Shown here piece after piece: positions 17,139-26,371 of a stretch of 64,000 nucleotides of DNA (position 1 is the first letter of the stretch; each line of letters starts with the position of its first letter). The position numbers and the translations under genes are program-made. Source of the DNA: Turicibacter faecis. GTDB lineage: Bacteria; Bacillota_I; Bacilli_A; MOL361; Turicibacteraceae. The stretch covers positions 1,208,001-1,272,000 of the forward strand of contig NZ_AP028127.1 of the NCBI RefSeq assembly GCF_037076425.1, in the 5' to 3' direction. A model generated the notes under the pieces. It searched no databases. It saw only the letters and a program-made list of their open reading frames with translations, and was not told the origin of the DNA.

Positions 17139-17693
17139 CTAATCTTCCATCGTTAGACTTCCCTTTTTTACCCGCGTCTTCGCATAAGCATTCACTAAAA
17201 GCGAACCTAAAATTCCAACCGTTATCATATTCGCACATCCGGCTACCATCCCTTGTAGATAAACTTTATCCAAAGGTTCAGCATAAATAAGTACATCAAG
17301 CGTTGGGGCGACTAAAAACCACCCAACAATATTAGCCATAATTTGCGCCCCATTAAAAAGGATTAGCTCTTTTAACCCAAAATAACCATCCTCAATTTTG
17401 AGCAAACGGGATGCCAATCCAAGAACTAGGCCAATCATCGCTGAGGCGATAATCCAACTGAACCAAGGGGACCCAAAAATAAGAACATCCTTTAAAAAAT
17501 GGCCGATGAATCCCGTCGCAAAACCAGCAAGGGGACCATAAAGCACCGCAATCAATGCTAAAACAGCATAAGCTGTTTCTAAACTTGTATTTGGAATTCC
17601 TGAAGGGATGGATGCAAATCGAGAAAGCACAACAAAAATTGCCGCGCCAATCCCAATCGCAACCACGGTTTTAATGGAATGAGTTTTTTTCAT
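17139..17693 (-). CDS. UPF0397 family ECF transporter S component
   Basis: A membrane protein of 184 residues with five to six hydrophobic segments. The N-terminal [10 protein letters not shown] and following I-P-S-G-I-P-N-T are hallmark segments of UPF0397. These proteins are usually the substrate-binding S component encoded next to an EcfA-type ATPase and EcfT, as here. The specificity of the family is unsettled. The start at 17693 follows AAAAGGAG. A terminator separates it from the ATPase gene, so the two transcripts can be controlled independently. Confidence 0.88.
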   Translation of the reverse strand: MKKTHSIKTVVAIGIGAAIFVVLSRFASIPSGIPNTSLETAYAVLALIAVLYGPLAGFATGFIGHFLKDVLIFGSPWFSWIIASAMIGLVLGLASRLLKIEDGYFGLKELILFNGAQIMANIVGWFLVAPTLDVLIYAEPLDKVYLQGMVAGCANMITVGILGSLLVNAYAKTRVKKGSLTMED

Positions 17694-17857
17694 ATTGGTA
17701 ACTCCTTTTAAACGACAAATTTCTCCATCTCTATATCAACATCACTATTATTCTACCTTTTAGCTAATCTATGATATAAGAAACTTTTTAAAACTTATCT
17801 TTAAGTATAGCTATCCCCTTTTGTTCTGTCAATGCTATCTCACCGAACTTAGGGTGT

Positions 17858-19081
17858 TTACTGTTCACTAATGGCCTTTGCCGCCAAATAGGCCATCGAC
17901 ATCGCTGCCTGAATATTATATCCACCAGTGTCACCGTCAATATCTAGCACTTCCCCGACAAAGTATAAATTGCTAATCTTTTTCGACTCCATCGTTTTTG
18001 GCTTAATTTCTTTAAGGGATACCCCTCCCGTTGTCACCATTGCCACATGGTACCCACCGAGTTCCTTAACTTCCATCTCATATTCGGTGAGTGTTGTCAA
18101 TAACTTTTGTCGCGTTGCTTTCGTTAACTCCGCACACTTCAGCTCTTCGCCTATTCCACATAATTCAAGAACTTTATCCGCAAAACGCTTCGTTAATGGA
18201 AGGTCACGTACCACGGTTTTTACGAGTGTCTTCTTTCCTTCACTTAATCGTTTCGTTAATTTGCTTCTAAACAACTCAATTGAATCGGCTCCAACAAAGT
18301 TACACTTAATCACATCCCCCGCTTGCATATAACGCGAGTAATTAATAATGCCTGGTCCTGAGACCCCTGAATGCGTCAATAAGAAGTCCCCTTGATAAGC
18401 TCCTAACTTCTTACCTCCACGCCAATGCGTGTATGATAACGCTTCAAACGACGTTCCTGACAAATCAGACCATTCATAATTCTTGACTTTAAGTGGCGTT
18501 AACGCCGGTTTCGTTGGAATGATTTTATGGCCAAATCGCTTCGCGAAGACATAACCATCTCCCGTTGAACCGGTATGCGGATAACTAAGCCCACCCGTTG
18601 CCACAACGACGACGCGACTCTCAAAGCACTCCTTTGAAGTCCTCACCATAAAAGTCTCATCGTTCTTTAACACCTCTTCGACAGCTTGCTCATAAAGAAT
18701 CTCAATCCCTCGTCGCTCACATTCAGAAAGCAAGACACGGAGCACATCTTGCGATTTCAATGATTTTGGAAAAACCTTTCCCTTGTCCGTCGTCACAAAT
18801 TCTAATCCTCTTTTTCTAAAGAAGGAGAGCAACTCCTCATTAGAAAAAGCGAGGAGCGCCTGCTTTAAAAAACGGGCGTTCTCACCATAACATGTTAAAA
18901 AATGAGCCATATCTCCTGCTTGTGTAATATTACATTTCCCAGCACCGGCCATCAACAGTTTTCGACCACATGATTTATTTTTTTCTAAAAGGGCAATTCG
19001 CTGACCTTTTTTAGCACATTCAATAGCGGTAAATAATCCAGCGGGTCCGCCACCTATCACGATCACATCATAATGTTTCAA
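17858..19081 (-). CDS. BaiN/HI0933-type FAD flavoprotein
   Basis: About 407 residues. An FAD-binding Rossmann motif (G-G-G-P-A-G) lies about 10 residues from the N terminus, followed by G-R-K-L-L-M-A-G-A-G-K-C-N-I-T, the signature of the HI0933/YhiN/BaiN family. The end reads G-E-V-L-D-I-D-G-D-T-G-G-Y-N-I-Q, a conserved FAD contact. BaiN was reported to reduce bile-acid intermediates in clostridia, but most family members have no proven substrate. I place the start at a TTG (19079-19081) because GGAGG lies 8 bases upstream. The upstream in-frame ATG (MSVEDR) has no binding site and would put that site inside the coding region. Confidence 0.85.
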   Translation of the reverse strand: MKHYDVIVIGGGPAGLFTAIECAKKGQRIALLEKNKSCGRKLLMAGAGKCNITQAGDMAHFLTCYGENARFLKQALLAFSNEELLSFFRKRGLEFVTTDKGKVFPKSLKSQDVLRVLLSECERRGIEILYEQAVEEVLKNDETFMVRTSKECFESRVVVVATGGLSYPHTGSTGDGYVFAKRFGHKIIPTKPALTPLKVKNYEWSDLSGTSFEALSYTHWRGGKKLGAYQGDFLLTHSGVSGPGIINYSRYMQAGDVIKCNFVGADSIELFRSKLTKRLSEGKKTLVKTVVRDLPLTKRFADKVLELCGIGEELKCAELTKATRQKLLTTLTEYEMEVKELGGYHVAMVTTGGVSLKEIKPKTMESKKISNLYFVGEVLDIDGDTGGYNIQAAMSMAYLAAKAISEQ

Positions 19082-19164
19082 GCATCTATCCTCCACCGAC
19101 ATTTGACTTTTTTTATCAACAAAATTTGATGAAATTAGTTTATCATGCACCATCCCTTTATGCA

Positions 19165-19199
19165 AGAAAAAAACCTAAGCGGGATACTTAGGTTTTTTC
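19165..19199 (-). terminator. terminator between the phospholipase-like gene and the flavoprotein gene
   Basis: CCTAAG and CTTAGG pair around a seven-base loop, flanked by A and T runs on both sides. The stop codon of the 19188 gene is within the hairpin. Confidence 0.8.
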
Positions 19200-19811
19200 A
19201 AAAAAGGTAACTAATTGGTCTAAAAGATCCTCGCAAACACGATGAACGTCATTCAAAGAAAGCACATCGAGCGCTTCTAGGTCTCGTTGATTGACTAAAT
19301 CCTGGGTTAAAACCTTATCCTTCCAACCCATTAGCTCCTGTGAAGTCAATAATGGCATCGCCCATTCGGCAGAATCGATTTCCATAAACCGTTGACGAAT
19401 TTCATCAATCCACGTTGCTTGAGATAAAACACGTCGATCCAACTGATCCATATCATGATAATAATGTTCATACAGCAGTGACTTTGGCATCTGATCTTTA
19501 TACGCATGAAAATAAGGGGCATAAACCTGATCACGCCATACATAGTCCGTGTACAAATGAATCAAATAACCCATTAAGAAATCAGCGGGCGAATCTTGAA
19601 GCAGTTGGCGGGCCTCCTGCAATGCATACTCATAACTCACGCTTGTCTCTTCATAAAAATGCGTTTTCGCCTTATCCGCCCATGTTTGTTTCAAACGTCT
19701 ATGAATCGCATCCGGACTAATCACACCAAGCACCAGAGCAGATGAAAGTGGCCGATTCATTAAGCGGCAAAGCTTTACTAATACATCCAAATGAATAATT
19801 GGGGATGGCAT
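19188..19811 (-). CDS. possible zinc-dependent phospholipase C-like protein
   Basis: A protein of 207 residues. The N terminus M-P-S-P-I-I-H, a G-V-I-S-P-D-A-I-H segment near residue 28, a T-H-F-Y near 50, and G-Y-L-I-H-L-Y-T-D near 85 give a His/Asp pattern like that of the zinc-dependent phospholipase C family (PF00882), many of whose bacterial members have no proven activity. There is no signal peptide. The start at 19811 is preceded by GAGG. It lies one base after the stop of the upstream gene, so the two are translationally coupled. The family call is tentative. Confidence 0.55.
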   Translation of the reverse strand: MPSPIIHLDVLVKLCRLMNRPLSSALVLGVISPDAIHRRLKQTWADKAKTHFYEETSVSYEYALQEARQLLQDSPADFLMGYLIHLYTDYVWRDQVYAPYFHAYKDQMPKSLLYEHYYHDMDQLDRRVLSQATWIDEIRQRFMEIDSAEWAMPLLTSQELMGWKDKVLTQDLVNQRDLEALDVLSLNDVHRVCEDLLDQLVTFFEKT

Positions 19812-19812
19812 C

Positions 19813-20823
19813 CTATCGCCTCTTTTCCTCACTTAATTCAATGGCCGTCACCACCGATACAAAATAATCCTCTAATGCCTGCGAAGTTTCTTTTGGATAT
19901 AACGTCATCCAATCATAATATAGGAGGGCCCGCTGACTTTTATGCGTTAAATAAGTAAGTGGTTCTTCTAACGCACCAAATTTTTCAGCAAGATATGCAC
20001 TAAAGGCTACTTTTAAACTATAAGCGACATACCCGTCCAACGTCCGATGGATTGATTTTACTAATTTATATTGTTTCGCAAGCTCTTTATTTTTTCTCAA
20101 CCTTCTTAGCAATGGTTTTAGCACAGGTTCTACCATGACTGGATTCATCCAACACTCAAGTAGGGAATGGATAAAGGCCGATTGATCAAGACGTAACGAC
20201 CCAACCACAACATCCCCGACTTTCACCACAAATGAATTGACATTAAAACTTAACAAATAAATGCGTTGCCCTGATAAAAAAGGCGTATGAAATTCCGCAT
20301 TGACTTTATCAAGCAGTGCCATGACATCCGTTCCTTGCTCATACGTTCGTATTTTATCATTAATTTGTGGCAGGCGCTTTTCAAGCCAAAAACGTTTAAA
20401 ATTAACGCGCTCTAGCTCAGCCACAATCATCATAAGAGCCCCTAGTAACTCCTGGGCATCCTTAGCCACAAATTTTTTATAGGCTTTTGGCGCCTTCGCA
20501 TAATCAGGTGATTTTTTATAAGAAGAAATTAAATAGCGATGCCCTTCTAATAACTCCGTCATTTGAAAATTCTCAAAATCTTGATCAGCTAAAATCAGCG
20601 GAAGAACAAGTTCAGATACCGTTTTATTTTTAGGCAAAACTTTCTGAATACGCTTAATCTCCTCTTTCGCATAATCGCTTAAACAGTCCTCAAAATAATG
20701 TAAACATACTTCATCTTCGTCTGTTGTCAATACCGATGGTGGACCCGCTAATAACTCTAAAAAATAGACGAGGTCTAATAAATACGATGGTATAATCTCT
20801 AACACCTTTGAATGCTCATTCAT
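19813..20823 (-). CDS. hypothetical protein, unrecognised
   Basis: A protein of 336 residues, predicted helical and soluble, with no signal peptide or membrane segment. I do not recognise it. Motifs of note are only an N-terminal acidic stretch (T-T-D-E-D-E) and a conserved-looking L-L-R-R-L-R-K-N-K basic patch near residue 238. The ATG at 20823 has GGGGGA about 8 bases upstream. It is coupled with the phospholipase-like gene, which suggests a shared process. A hairpin (20845-20851 with 20867-20873) sits just before the start. Confidence 0.6.
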   Translation of the reverse strand: MNEHSKVLEIIPSYLLDLVYFLELLAGPPSVLTTDEDEVCLHYFEDCLSDYAKEEIKRIQKVLPKNKTVSELVLPLILADQDFENFQMTELLEGHRYLISSYKKSPDYAKAPKAYKKFVAKDAQELLGALMMIVAELERVNFKRFWLEKRLPQINDKIRTYEQGTDVMALLDKVNAEFHTPFLSGQRIYLLSFNVNSFVVKVGDVVVGSLRLDQSAFIHSLLECWMNPVMVEPVLKPLLRRLRKNKELAKQYKLVKSIHRTLDGYVAYSLKVAFSAYLAEKFGALEEPLTYLTHKSQRALLYYDWMTLYPKETSQALEDYFVSVVTAIELSEEKRR

Positions 20824-21284
20824 GACGCCATCCCCCTAAAAAGTCTCTTATTTCTTCTATTTTATCATAAGAGGCCGTAAAAGGGGAACCTTTTAAATTA
20901 GTAAATCATTTTCAAAATGGCGTCTCTTGTCTTGAATGGTTTAACATTCTTTAACTAATTACATTTGATCACTTCTCATCCTTTCATTAAGAAAAGCTCT
21001 TATAAAACACCTTTAACTAATGACAAGAGACAAATCAGTCATCTCATTGCTTCTGTCTCTTAGGGGGAGGCCCCATCCAAATTCCTCATCTATCATGATC
21101 AATCCTATAGCAGATTCCTTTTTTACACAACTGATTGATCAATCCTATAGCAGATTCCTTTTTTACACAACTGATTGATCAAAGGGGAAGTCAGAAAAAG
21201 GATGATCCCATTTGTTGAGATTTGCCAATCCTCTCATCCATTATCTATTTTTTGGCATCTCTTGAAATAACGCCCTTCTACCTT
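20824..21284. other. gene-free region with nested inverted repeats and a tandem duplication
   Basis: No supported gene. Structures seen: a hairpin at 20845-20873 in front of the 20823 gene; a 10-bp inverted repeat GTCTCTTGTC (20922-20931) with GACAAGAGAC (21022-21031); a second arm pair AAGAGACA (21025-21032) with TGTCTCTT (21054-21061), sharing bases with the first; and a 40-bp tandem duplication at 21096-21175. Confidence 0.7.
21096..21175. repeat. two perfect tandem copies of a 40-bp unit
   Basis: Bases 21096-21135 and 21136-21175 are identical and are followed by the first six bases (TGATCA) of a third copy. Each unit begins with TGATCA. Non-coding. Confidence 0.9.
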
Positions 21285-23021
21285 TTATTTTCGTTGCCAA
21301 CGATCAAGGAGTTGAATCACTTGTAAATTCGGCTCTCCTCCTTGGGCGAAGTAAGTCATTAACTGCGCCTGAACTTGATCATGAGCTTGATATTTCGAAT
21401 AAATTTGAGCAAGTTCTAACCGTTGACTTAATGACAACATCGGATTAATCACTTGCTCTATTCGCAAAATCCACTCCATCTGAGAAAGGAGTAGCAATTC
21501 TTCAATCAGATATGTGATCGTTTTAAATTCCTCAGCCCCAAAGGATTCACTCCCTCTCCCCTGAAGACGATTATCAATTTCGTGATAAACCGGAGCATAT
21601 GGGAGAGTTTCCACGCTATAATCTAAGTGACCCGTAAATAAATACATTAAATAATAGTAACGTTCGACCGTATTAAAGCAATCTAATGCCATATATTTTT
21701 TAAAATATTGATCACTCTCCTCATAGTTTCCCAGGTAAAATTGATTTTTCCCATACAAATAAACTAATTGCGAGCTTTTTTCTAGCGGACGACTTTTCTT
21801 TAGGTAACCATTCGCAACTTCGAAACACTTTTGTTTCATTAACAAATCAATTAATAAGACTTGATAACTCGTTTGAACTTGCGGAAGGTAGGCCTCTAGC
21901 TGATGAGCCAAAGTTTCACCCGTTATCCCCATCCTATTTAAACACGATGCAATGGAGTATAAGATTTTATACTGACTCGAATCAATCATTAAATATTTTT
22001 TATAATGATCAATGGCCATTTCATAATCCCCATACCGTTCATAGAGAGTGGCCAGTTTTAAGTGCGGCCATAATCCCTCTGAAGCACTAGAGAACTCAAA
22101 TTGTGCCTCTGGTTTTCCAAGGGTCAAACAAGCTTCATAACTTCGAATAGCTTTCGTAGTAAATCCTAAGCGTTCTTCAAGAGTCCCTTTAATAAACATG
22201 AGATAAGTAAACCTTGGATAAATCTTAATCCCTTCATTTGCAGCTGCGAGGGCCTCTCTTTCTTGACCATTGGCAATAAGTGTATTGATTCTAAAAATCA
22301 TTAATTTGGGCATATAGCCTTGGCGAGGACTTGTGGAGCGGTAAGCCTTATTATAAAATTCAACAGCTTCATCATACTGATGGAGTTGGGCTAACTCATT
22401 GGCATAATTAAATTGATGAAAGGGACTATTTGGATTCTGCTTTAATAACTCCTCTAAAATCGCCTTATTTCGTAACGGTTTATTTTTAGCACTCACCACT
22501 TCTCTCAAGTACCCCGTGTGATAAAATCCTATTTCAGATAACTGTGAGTTAACCACTTGTTTGGTCACTAACTGTTCATGGATCGCCCCTGTATAATAAA
22601 ATCCTTTACTTCTTCGGAAAAGCCGATGATTTAAATTAATCACACAACTGTGAGAATTATTTTTTTGTGTAAAACTAAGGGTTTTGATATAGTAACTATC
22701 GACGTCTTTTTTTTCAAGTGCTTTCCGAAACAATTCACGATCACTTTCTCTTAAATACTCATCGGCATCTAACACAAGAATCCACTCTTGAGTTGCCAAA
22801 GACAACGAATAGTTCCGGGCCTTAGAAAAATCATTTTGCCACTTGTAAGTTTCCACCACAGCATGGTACTTTTGGGCAATTTCAATGGTGCCATCGGTCG
22901 AACCCGTATCGACAATAATAATTTCGCTCACCAAATCTTGCATACTCGCTAAGCATTTTTCCAAGCAGGATTCCTCATTTTTAACGATCATACATAAACT
23001 TACAGAGGGTTTATTTTCCAT
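21285..23021 (-). CDS. family 2 glycosyltransferase with TPR-like C-terminal region
   Basis: A protein of 578 residues. The first part (about 1-230) is a GT2 domain with L-C-M-I-V-K-N-E-E, I-I-I-V-D-T-G-S-T-D-G-T and L-V-L-D-A-D-E-Y (the metal-binding D-x-D). The rest (about 230-560) is built of helix pairs with spaced A/Y/L patterns characteristic of tetratricopeptide repeats. This GT2-TPR architecture is known in peptide and protein glycosyltransferases such as the SunS type, where the repeats bind the polypeptide. The start at 23021 follows GGAGG by 8 bases. It lies downstream of the 964-residue repeat protein gene on the same strand, separated by a terminator; that protein is a plausible substrate. 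Confidence 0.85.
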   Translation of the reverse strand: MENKPSVSLCMIVKNEESCLEKCLASMQDLVSEIIIVDTGSTDGTIEIAQKYHAVVETYKWQNDFSKARNYSLSLATQEWILVLDADEYLRESDRELFRKALEKKDVDSYYIKTLSFTQKNNSHSCVINLNHRLFRRSKGFYYTGAIHEQLVTKQVVNSQLSEIGFYHTGYLREVVSAKNKPLRNKAILEELLKQNPNSPFHQFNYANELAQLHQYDEAVEFYNKAYRSTSPRQGYMPKLMIFRINTLIANGQEREALAAANEGIKIYPRFTYLMFIKGTLEERLGFTTKAIRSYEACLTLGKPEAQFEFSSASEGLWPHLKLATLYERYGDYEMAIDHYKKYLMIDSSQYKILYSIASCLNRMGITGETLAHQLEAYLPQVQTSYQVLLIDLLMKQKCFEVANGYLKKSRPLEKSSQLVYLYGKNQFYLGNYEESDQYFKKYMALDCFNTVERYYYLMYLFTGHLDYSVETLPYAPVYHEIDNRLQGRGSESFGAEEFKTITYLIEELLLLSQMEWILRIEQVINPMLSLSQRLELAQIYSKYQAHDQVQAQLMTYFAQGGEPNLQVIQLLDRWQRK

Positions 23022-23245
23022 TTTAACACCTCCACGGTAAACTCCCCTCATTTTCGGGTGTGTTTTCTTCCCTTTATCATATGAAACGCCTTTAAAATTG
23101 TTCCTCTTAATCGCGCTTAATCACTGAATTTACCAGATGTTTCTTGCGGTTATCCTCACCATCTTCTTGGCGAATAGATGATGCATTCCCCATCAACAAG
23201 GAATCTTTGGTCATCTCTTCCCTTACAGAAATTTAAGGCCACAAT

Positions 23246-23270
23246 AAAAACTACCCTTCAGGTAGTTTTT
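23246..23270 (-). terminator. terminator after the repeat protein gene
   Basis: AAAAACTACC and GGTAGTTTTT pair around a five-base loop (cttca), leaving TTTTT on either strand. Confidence 0.75.
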
Positions 23271-23338
23271 ATCTTTAATTCAATGAAAGAATAGGTTCTT
23301 CATTTAAACAATATTTCCGTTGGTATCATCTATAGGCC

Positions 23339-23372
23339 ATGTTAAGGTTTCCTTAACCGAAAACCTTAACAT
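23339..23372. other. 12-bp perfect hairpin without a U-tract
   Basis: ATGTTAAGGTTT (23339-23350) pairs with AAACCTTAACAT (23361-23372). No T-run follows on either strand, so it may protect the 3' end of the repeat protein mRNA rather than terminate. Confidence 0.6.
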
Positions 23373-23449
23373 GACGCTCGTTAGAAAGTTTTATCTACTT
23401 CCTAAAGATGTTTTTTTAGATTTTTCTTAACCTTACTCATGCATCTTAA

Positions 23450-26344
23450 TTAGCCTCGTGTAATTGGTTCATGGGATTCAACCGTTACACGTGCACCTGT
23501 AAGAGCTGTTGTTCCTGGGTTACCCACCTGAACCCCTACTTTTGATGCAGGTGTCGTATTCGTAAAGGCGAAATTTGATGTTTTTTCAATTGGGTCTCCT
23601 AAAGCATAAGTTTCTGTCTCACCTTTTGGAACAACGATCGGTTGAATGGTTGCAGTTACCCCAGCTGGAAGTTTAACAAAAACAGTTTGATCAATCGAAT
23701 GTGCTGTATCGAATAAAGCTTGCTCACTTGAGTTTGGAGCAATTTCTGGTAAATCTGTCGATACACTATATAAACCATATGGACTAATTTTAACTGGTCC
23801 ATCAATTGTTACACTTGGTAAACCTGTGACACTAACTGATAACGGTGCATTTTCCGCTGTGGTTACGGTCATAATATCTGGAATTGTAATATCTAATCCT
23901 GTAACCGTTACCGGTCCATCAAGCGTTACACTTGGTAAACTTGCCACGCTTACTGATAATGGCGCATCTTCTGCTGTAGTTACCATCATGGTTTCTGGAA
24001 TTGTAATATCCAATCCTGTAATCGTTACTGGTCCATCAATGGTTACACTTGGTAAACCTGCCACACTTACTGATAATGGTGCATCTTCTGCTGTGGTTAC
24101 CATCATAGTTTCTGGAATTGTAATATCCAATCCTGTAATCGTTACTGGTCCATCAATGGTCACACTTGGTAAACCTGCCACACTTACTGATAATGGCGCG
24201 TCTTCCGCTGTAGTTACCGTCATGGCAGCTGGGAACTCAACATCGACACCTGTTACTGTCACCGCTCCATCAATGGTCACACTTGGTAAACCTGCCACAC
24301 TTACTGATAATGGCGCGTCTTCCGCTGTAGTTACCGTCATGGCAGCTGGGAACTCAACATCGACACCTGTTACTGTCACCGCTCCATCAATGGTCACACT
24401 TGGTAAACCTGCCACACTTACTGATAATGGCGCATCTTCCGCTGTAGTTACCGTCATGGCAGCTGGGAACTCAACATCGACACCTGTTACTGTCACCGCT
24501 CCATCAATGGTCACACTTGGTAAACCTGCCACACTTACTGATAATGGCGCATCTTCCGCTGTAGTTACCGTCATGGCAGCTGGGAACTCAACATCGACAC
24601 CTGTTACTGTCACCGCTCCATCAATGGTCACACTTGGTAAACCTGCCACACTTACTGATAATGGCGCATCTTCCGCTGTGGTCACCGTCATGACATCTGG
24701 GAACTCAACATCGACACCTGTTACTGTCACCGCTCCATCAATGGTCACACTTGGTAAACCTGCCACACTTACTGATAATGGCGCATCTTCCGCTGTAGTT
24801 ACCGTCATGGCAGCTGGGAACTCAACATCGACACCTGTTACTGTCACCGCTCCATCAATGGTCACACTTGGTAAACCTGCCACACTTACTGATAATGGCG
24901 CATCTTCCGCTGTGGTCACCGTCATGACATCTGGGAACTCAACTGAAACAAATCCGTCAATCGTCACACTTGGAACTCCTGTTACACTCACGGATAATGG
25001 AGTACCCTCAGGCGTTGTTACTTTCATTAAATCTGGTAAGTAAACATCAGCCCCAGTTACTGTAACAACTCCATCAATCGTTACAGTTGGAACCCCTACG
25101 ACACTTACTGATAGTGGCGCATCCTCCGGTGTAGTCACCGTCATGACGTCTGGGAACTCAACATCGATACCTGTTACTTCAACAACTCCTTCAACAGTTA
25201 CACTTGGAACCCCTACGACACTTACTGATAGTGGCGCATCCTCCGGTGTAGTCACCGTCATGACGTCTGGGAACTCAACATCGACACCTGTTACTTCAAC
25301 AACCCCTTCAACAGTTACACTTGGAACCCCCACGACACTTACTGATAATGGCGTGTCTTCTGCTGTGGTCACCGTCATGACGTCTGGGAAGGTCAATTCT
25401 AATCCGCTAATTTCGAGTCCACTAATTTCAATTCCAGCCACTTGAACCGGTCCATCAATCGTTACACTCGGAACTCCTGTTACGCTTACAGTTAACGCAT
25501 CATCAACCGCTGTGGTCACCGTCATGACGTCTGGAAACTCAACATTTACTCCTGTTACTTCTACTGCTCCATCAATGGTGACACTCGCCATTCCAACAAC
25601 ATCGACGGCTAACGCCTCTCCTTCTGTTCGAACAACGACTGGAGGAAGGGTTGCGACATTCACATCAATTGGGTATTCGGCAACAATTGTTAATGGGGTA
25701 TTCACAATGTTAACATCAATCACCTCAGGTTGTCGCTCACAAGTAATCACCGTACGTTGGGTTGCCCATCCACCTGATACATTCCAAACAATAATTTCAA
25801 ACGTATCTCTTTCAGGATCCTCACATCTTGATTGGTAAACCCATTCTCCTGTCTCGCGATCTAAATCTAATACCCCATGACGTGGTTTTTGACAGACATA
25901 GAAAAGGTTACGTGCCGGACAGTTACCATCGACATCAACTCGACCTCTAATTGGTTGTGAACAATCTCCTTTTACATAAACGGGACTTTCAACAATCAAT
26001 TTACAACACTCACAGTCTACCTCAGGAATTTCAACTACAATAGAGCGTTGTCCCATTTCGGGAATAAACGTAATCATCGTGTCCGTTTCCTTAACAACGG
26101 CCATCCCGTCCTTAATAGCCATTAAAACAGCTGCACGTGCATCTAATTCACGATAAAGGTCTCTAGGATAAATGACTTCCATGACCGTTAAACGTAATTT
26201 TGGCTTAGCAAATTCAGTTTGAACCGCTTTTATTTTAAAAACTGGGGACTCATCACGTCCATACTTAGCAAAAAGGTGGCTTCCGCGGGCATTCGAAATC
26301 ATAATCAAACTATTTATTTGATTATTTCCAAAATTGCTATTCAT
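23450..26344 (-). CDS. giant beta-repeat protein (about fifteen 39-residue repeats)
   Basis: A protein of 964 residues. Residues 1-105 are an unrecognised globular head. Residues 105-205 include six cysteines and a segment like the bacterial cadherin-like (tandem-95) fold: P-R-H-G-V-L-D-L-D, E-W-V-Y and D-T-F-E-I-I-V. Residues about 258-850 are some fifteen 39-residue repeats built on the words M-T-V-T-T-A-E-D-A-P-L-S-V-S-V and P-S-V-T-I-D-G. The last 110 residues are a different, Thr-rich C-terminal domain. No signal peptide, membrane segment or sorting signal is seen, so it is not an ordinary secreted wall protein; deposition from inside, as on spores, is one possibility. Seven central repeats are nearly identical at DNA level, a sign of recent expansion. 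The ATG at 26344 follows GAGGTG. Confidence 0.8.
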   Translation of the reverse strand: MNSNFGNNQINSLIMISNARGSHLFAKYGRDESPVFKIKAVQTEFAKPKLRLTVMEVIYPRDLYRELDARAAVLMAIKDGMAVVKETDTMITFIPEMGQRSIVVEIPEVDCECCKLIVESPVYVKGDCSQPIRGRVDVDGNCPARNLFYVCQKPRHGVLDLDRETGEWVYQSRCEDPERDTFEIIVWNVSGGWATQRTVITCERQPEVIDVNIVNTPLTIVAEYPIDVNVATLPPVVVRTEGEALAVDVVGMASVTIDGAVEVTGVNVEFPDVMTVTTAVDDALTVSVTGVPSVTIDGPVQVAGIEISGLEISGLELTFPDVMTVTTAEDTPLSVSVVGVPSVTVEGVVEVTGVDVEFPDVMTVTTPEDAPLSVSVVGVPSVTVEGVVEVTGIDVEFPDVMTVTTPEDAPLSVSVVGVPTVTIDGVVTVTGADVYLPDLMKVTTPEGTPLSVSVTGVPSVTIDGFVSVEFPDVMTVTTAEDAPLSVSVAGLPSVTIDGAVTVTGVDVEFPAAMTVTTAEDAPLSVSVAGLPSVTIDGAVTVTGVDVEFPDVMTVTTAEDAPLSVSVAGLPSVTIDGAVTVTGVDVEFPAAMTVTTAEDAPLSVSVAGLPSVTIDGAVTVTGVDVEFPAAMTVTTAEDAPLSVSVAGLPSVTIDGAVTVTGVDVEFPAAMTVTTAEDAPLSVSVAGLPSVTIDGAVTVTGVDVEFPAAMTVTTAEDAPLSVSVAGLPSVTIDGPVTITGLDITIPETMMVTTAEDAPLSVSVAGLPSVTIDGPVTITGLDITIPETMMVTTAEDAPLSVSVASLPSVTLDGPVTVTGLDITIPDIMTVTTAENAPLSVSVTGLPSVTIDGPVKISPYGLYSVSTDLPEIAPNSSEQALFDTAHSIDQTVFVKLPAGVTATIQPIVVPKGETETYALGDPIEKTSNFAFTNTTPASKVGVQVGNPGTTALTGARVTVESHEPITRG
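23795..25572 (-). repeat. array of 117-bp coding repeats
   Basis: About fifteen tandem units of 117 bp (39 codons). Units between about 24130 and 24960 differ at only a few bases. One variable site alternates between A-A-M and D-V-M codons at spacing 117 (for example 24225, 24342, 24459, 24576, 24693, 24810). One unit near 24930-24960 is shortened, and one near 25400-25450 carries a short internal duplication (ISGLEISGLE). Confidence 0.9.
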
Positions 26345-26371
26345 ATATTCACCTCATTTATAAATATTAAA

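Larger units (their letters stand above)
23022..23449. other. intergenic region with two hairpins
   Basis: Holds the terminator at 23246-23270 and a second perfect 12-bp hairpin (23339-23350 with 23361-23372) nearer the stop of the repeat protein gene. No gene is visible; the promoter of the glycosyltransferase gene must lie here if it is not transcribed by read-through. Confidence 0.6.

Noticed and set aside
21096-21175. Idea that the 40-bp tandem repeats are a replication origin or iteron array.
   Set aside because: Only two copies and no DnaA boxes or Rep gene nearby.
24130-24960. The near-identical 117-bp units looked at first like a CRISPR array or an assembly artefact.
   Set aside because: The units are contiguous, in one frame, without spacers, and differ at a few consistent sites, so they are coding repeats. 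Collapse or expansion in assembly cannot be ruled out for copy number.
23826-25043. A 405-codon plus-strand open frame opposite the beta-repeat array.
   Set aside because: A side effect of the periodic, biased codons of the repeat: a stop-free antisense frame repeats with the unit. No start signal and no independent sequence character. The same holds for the plus-strand frames at 25143-25838.
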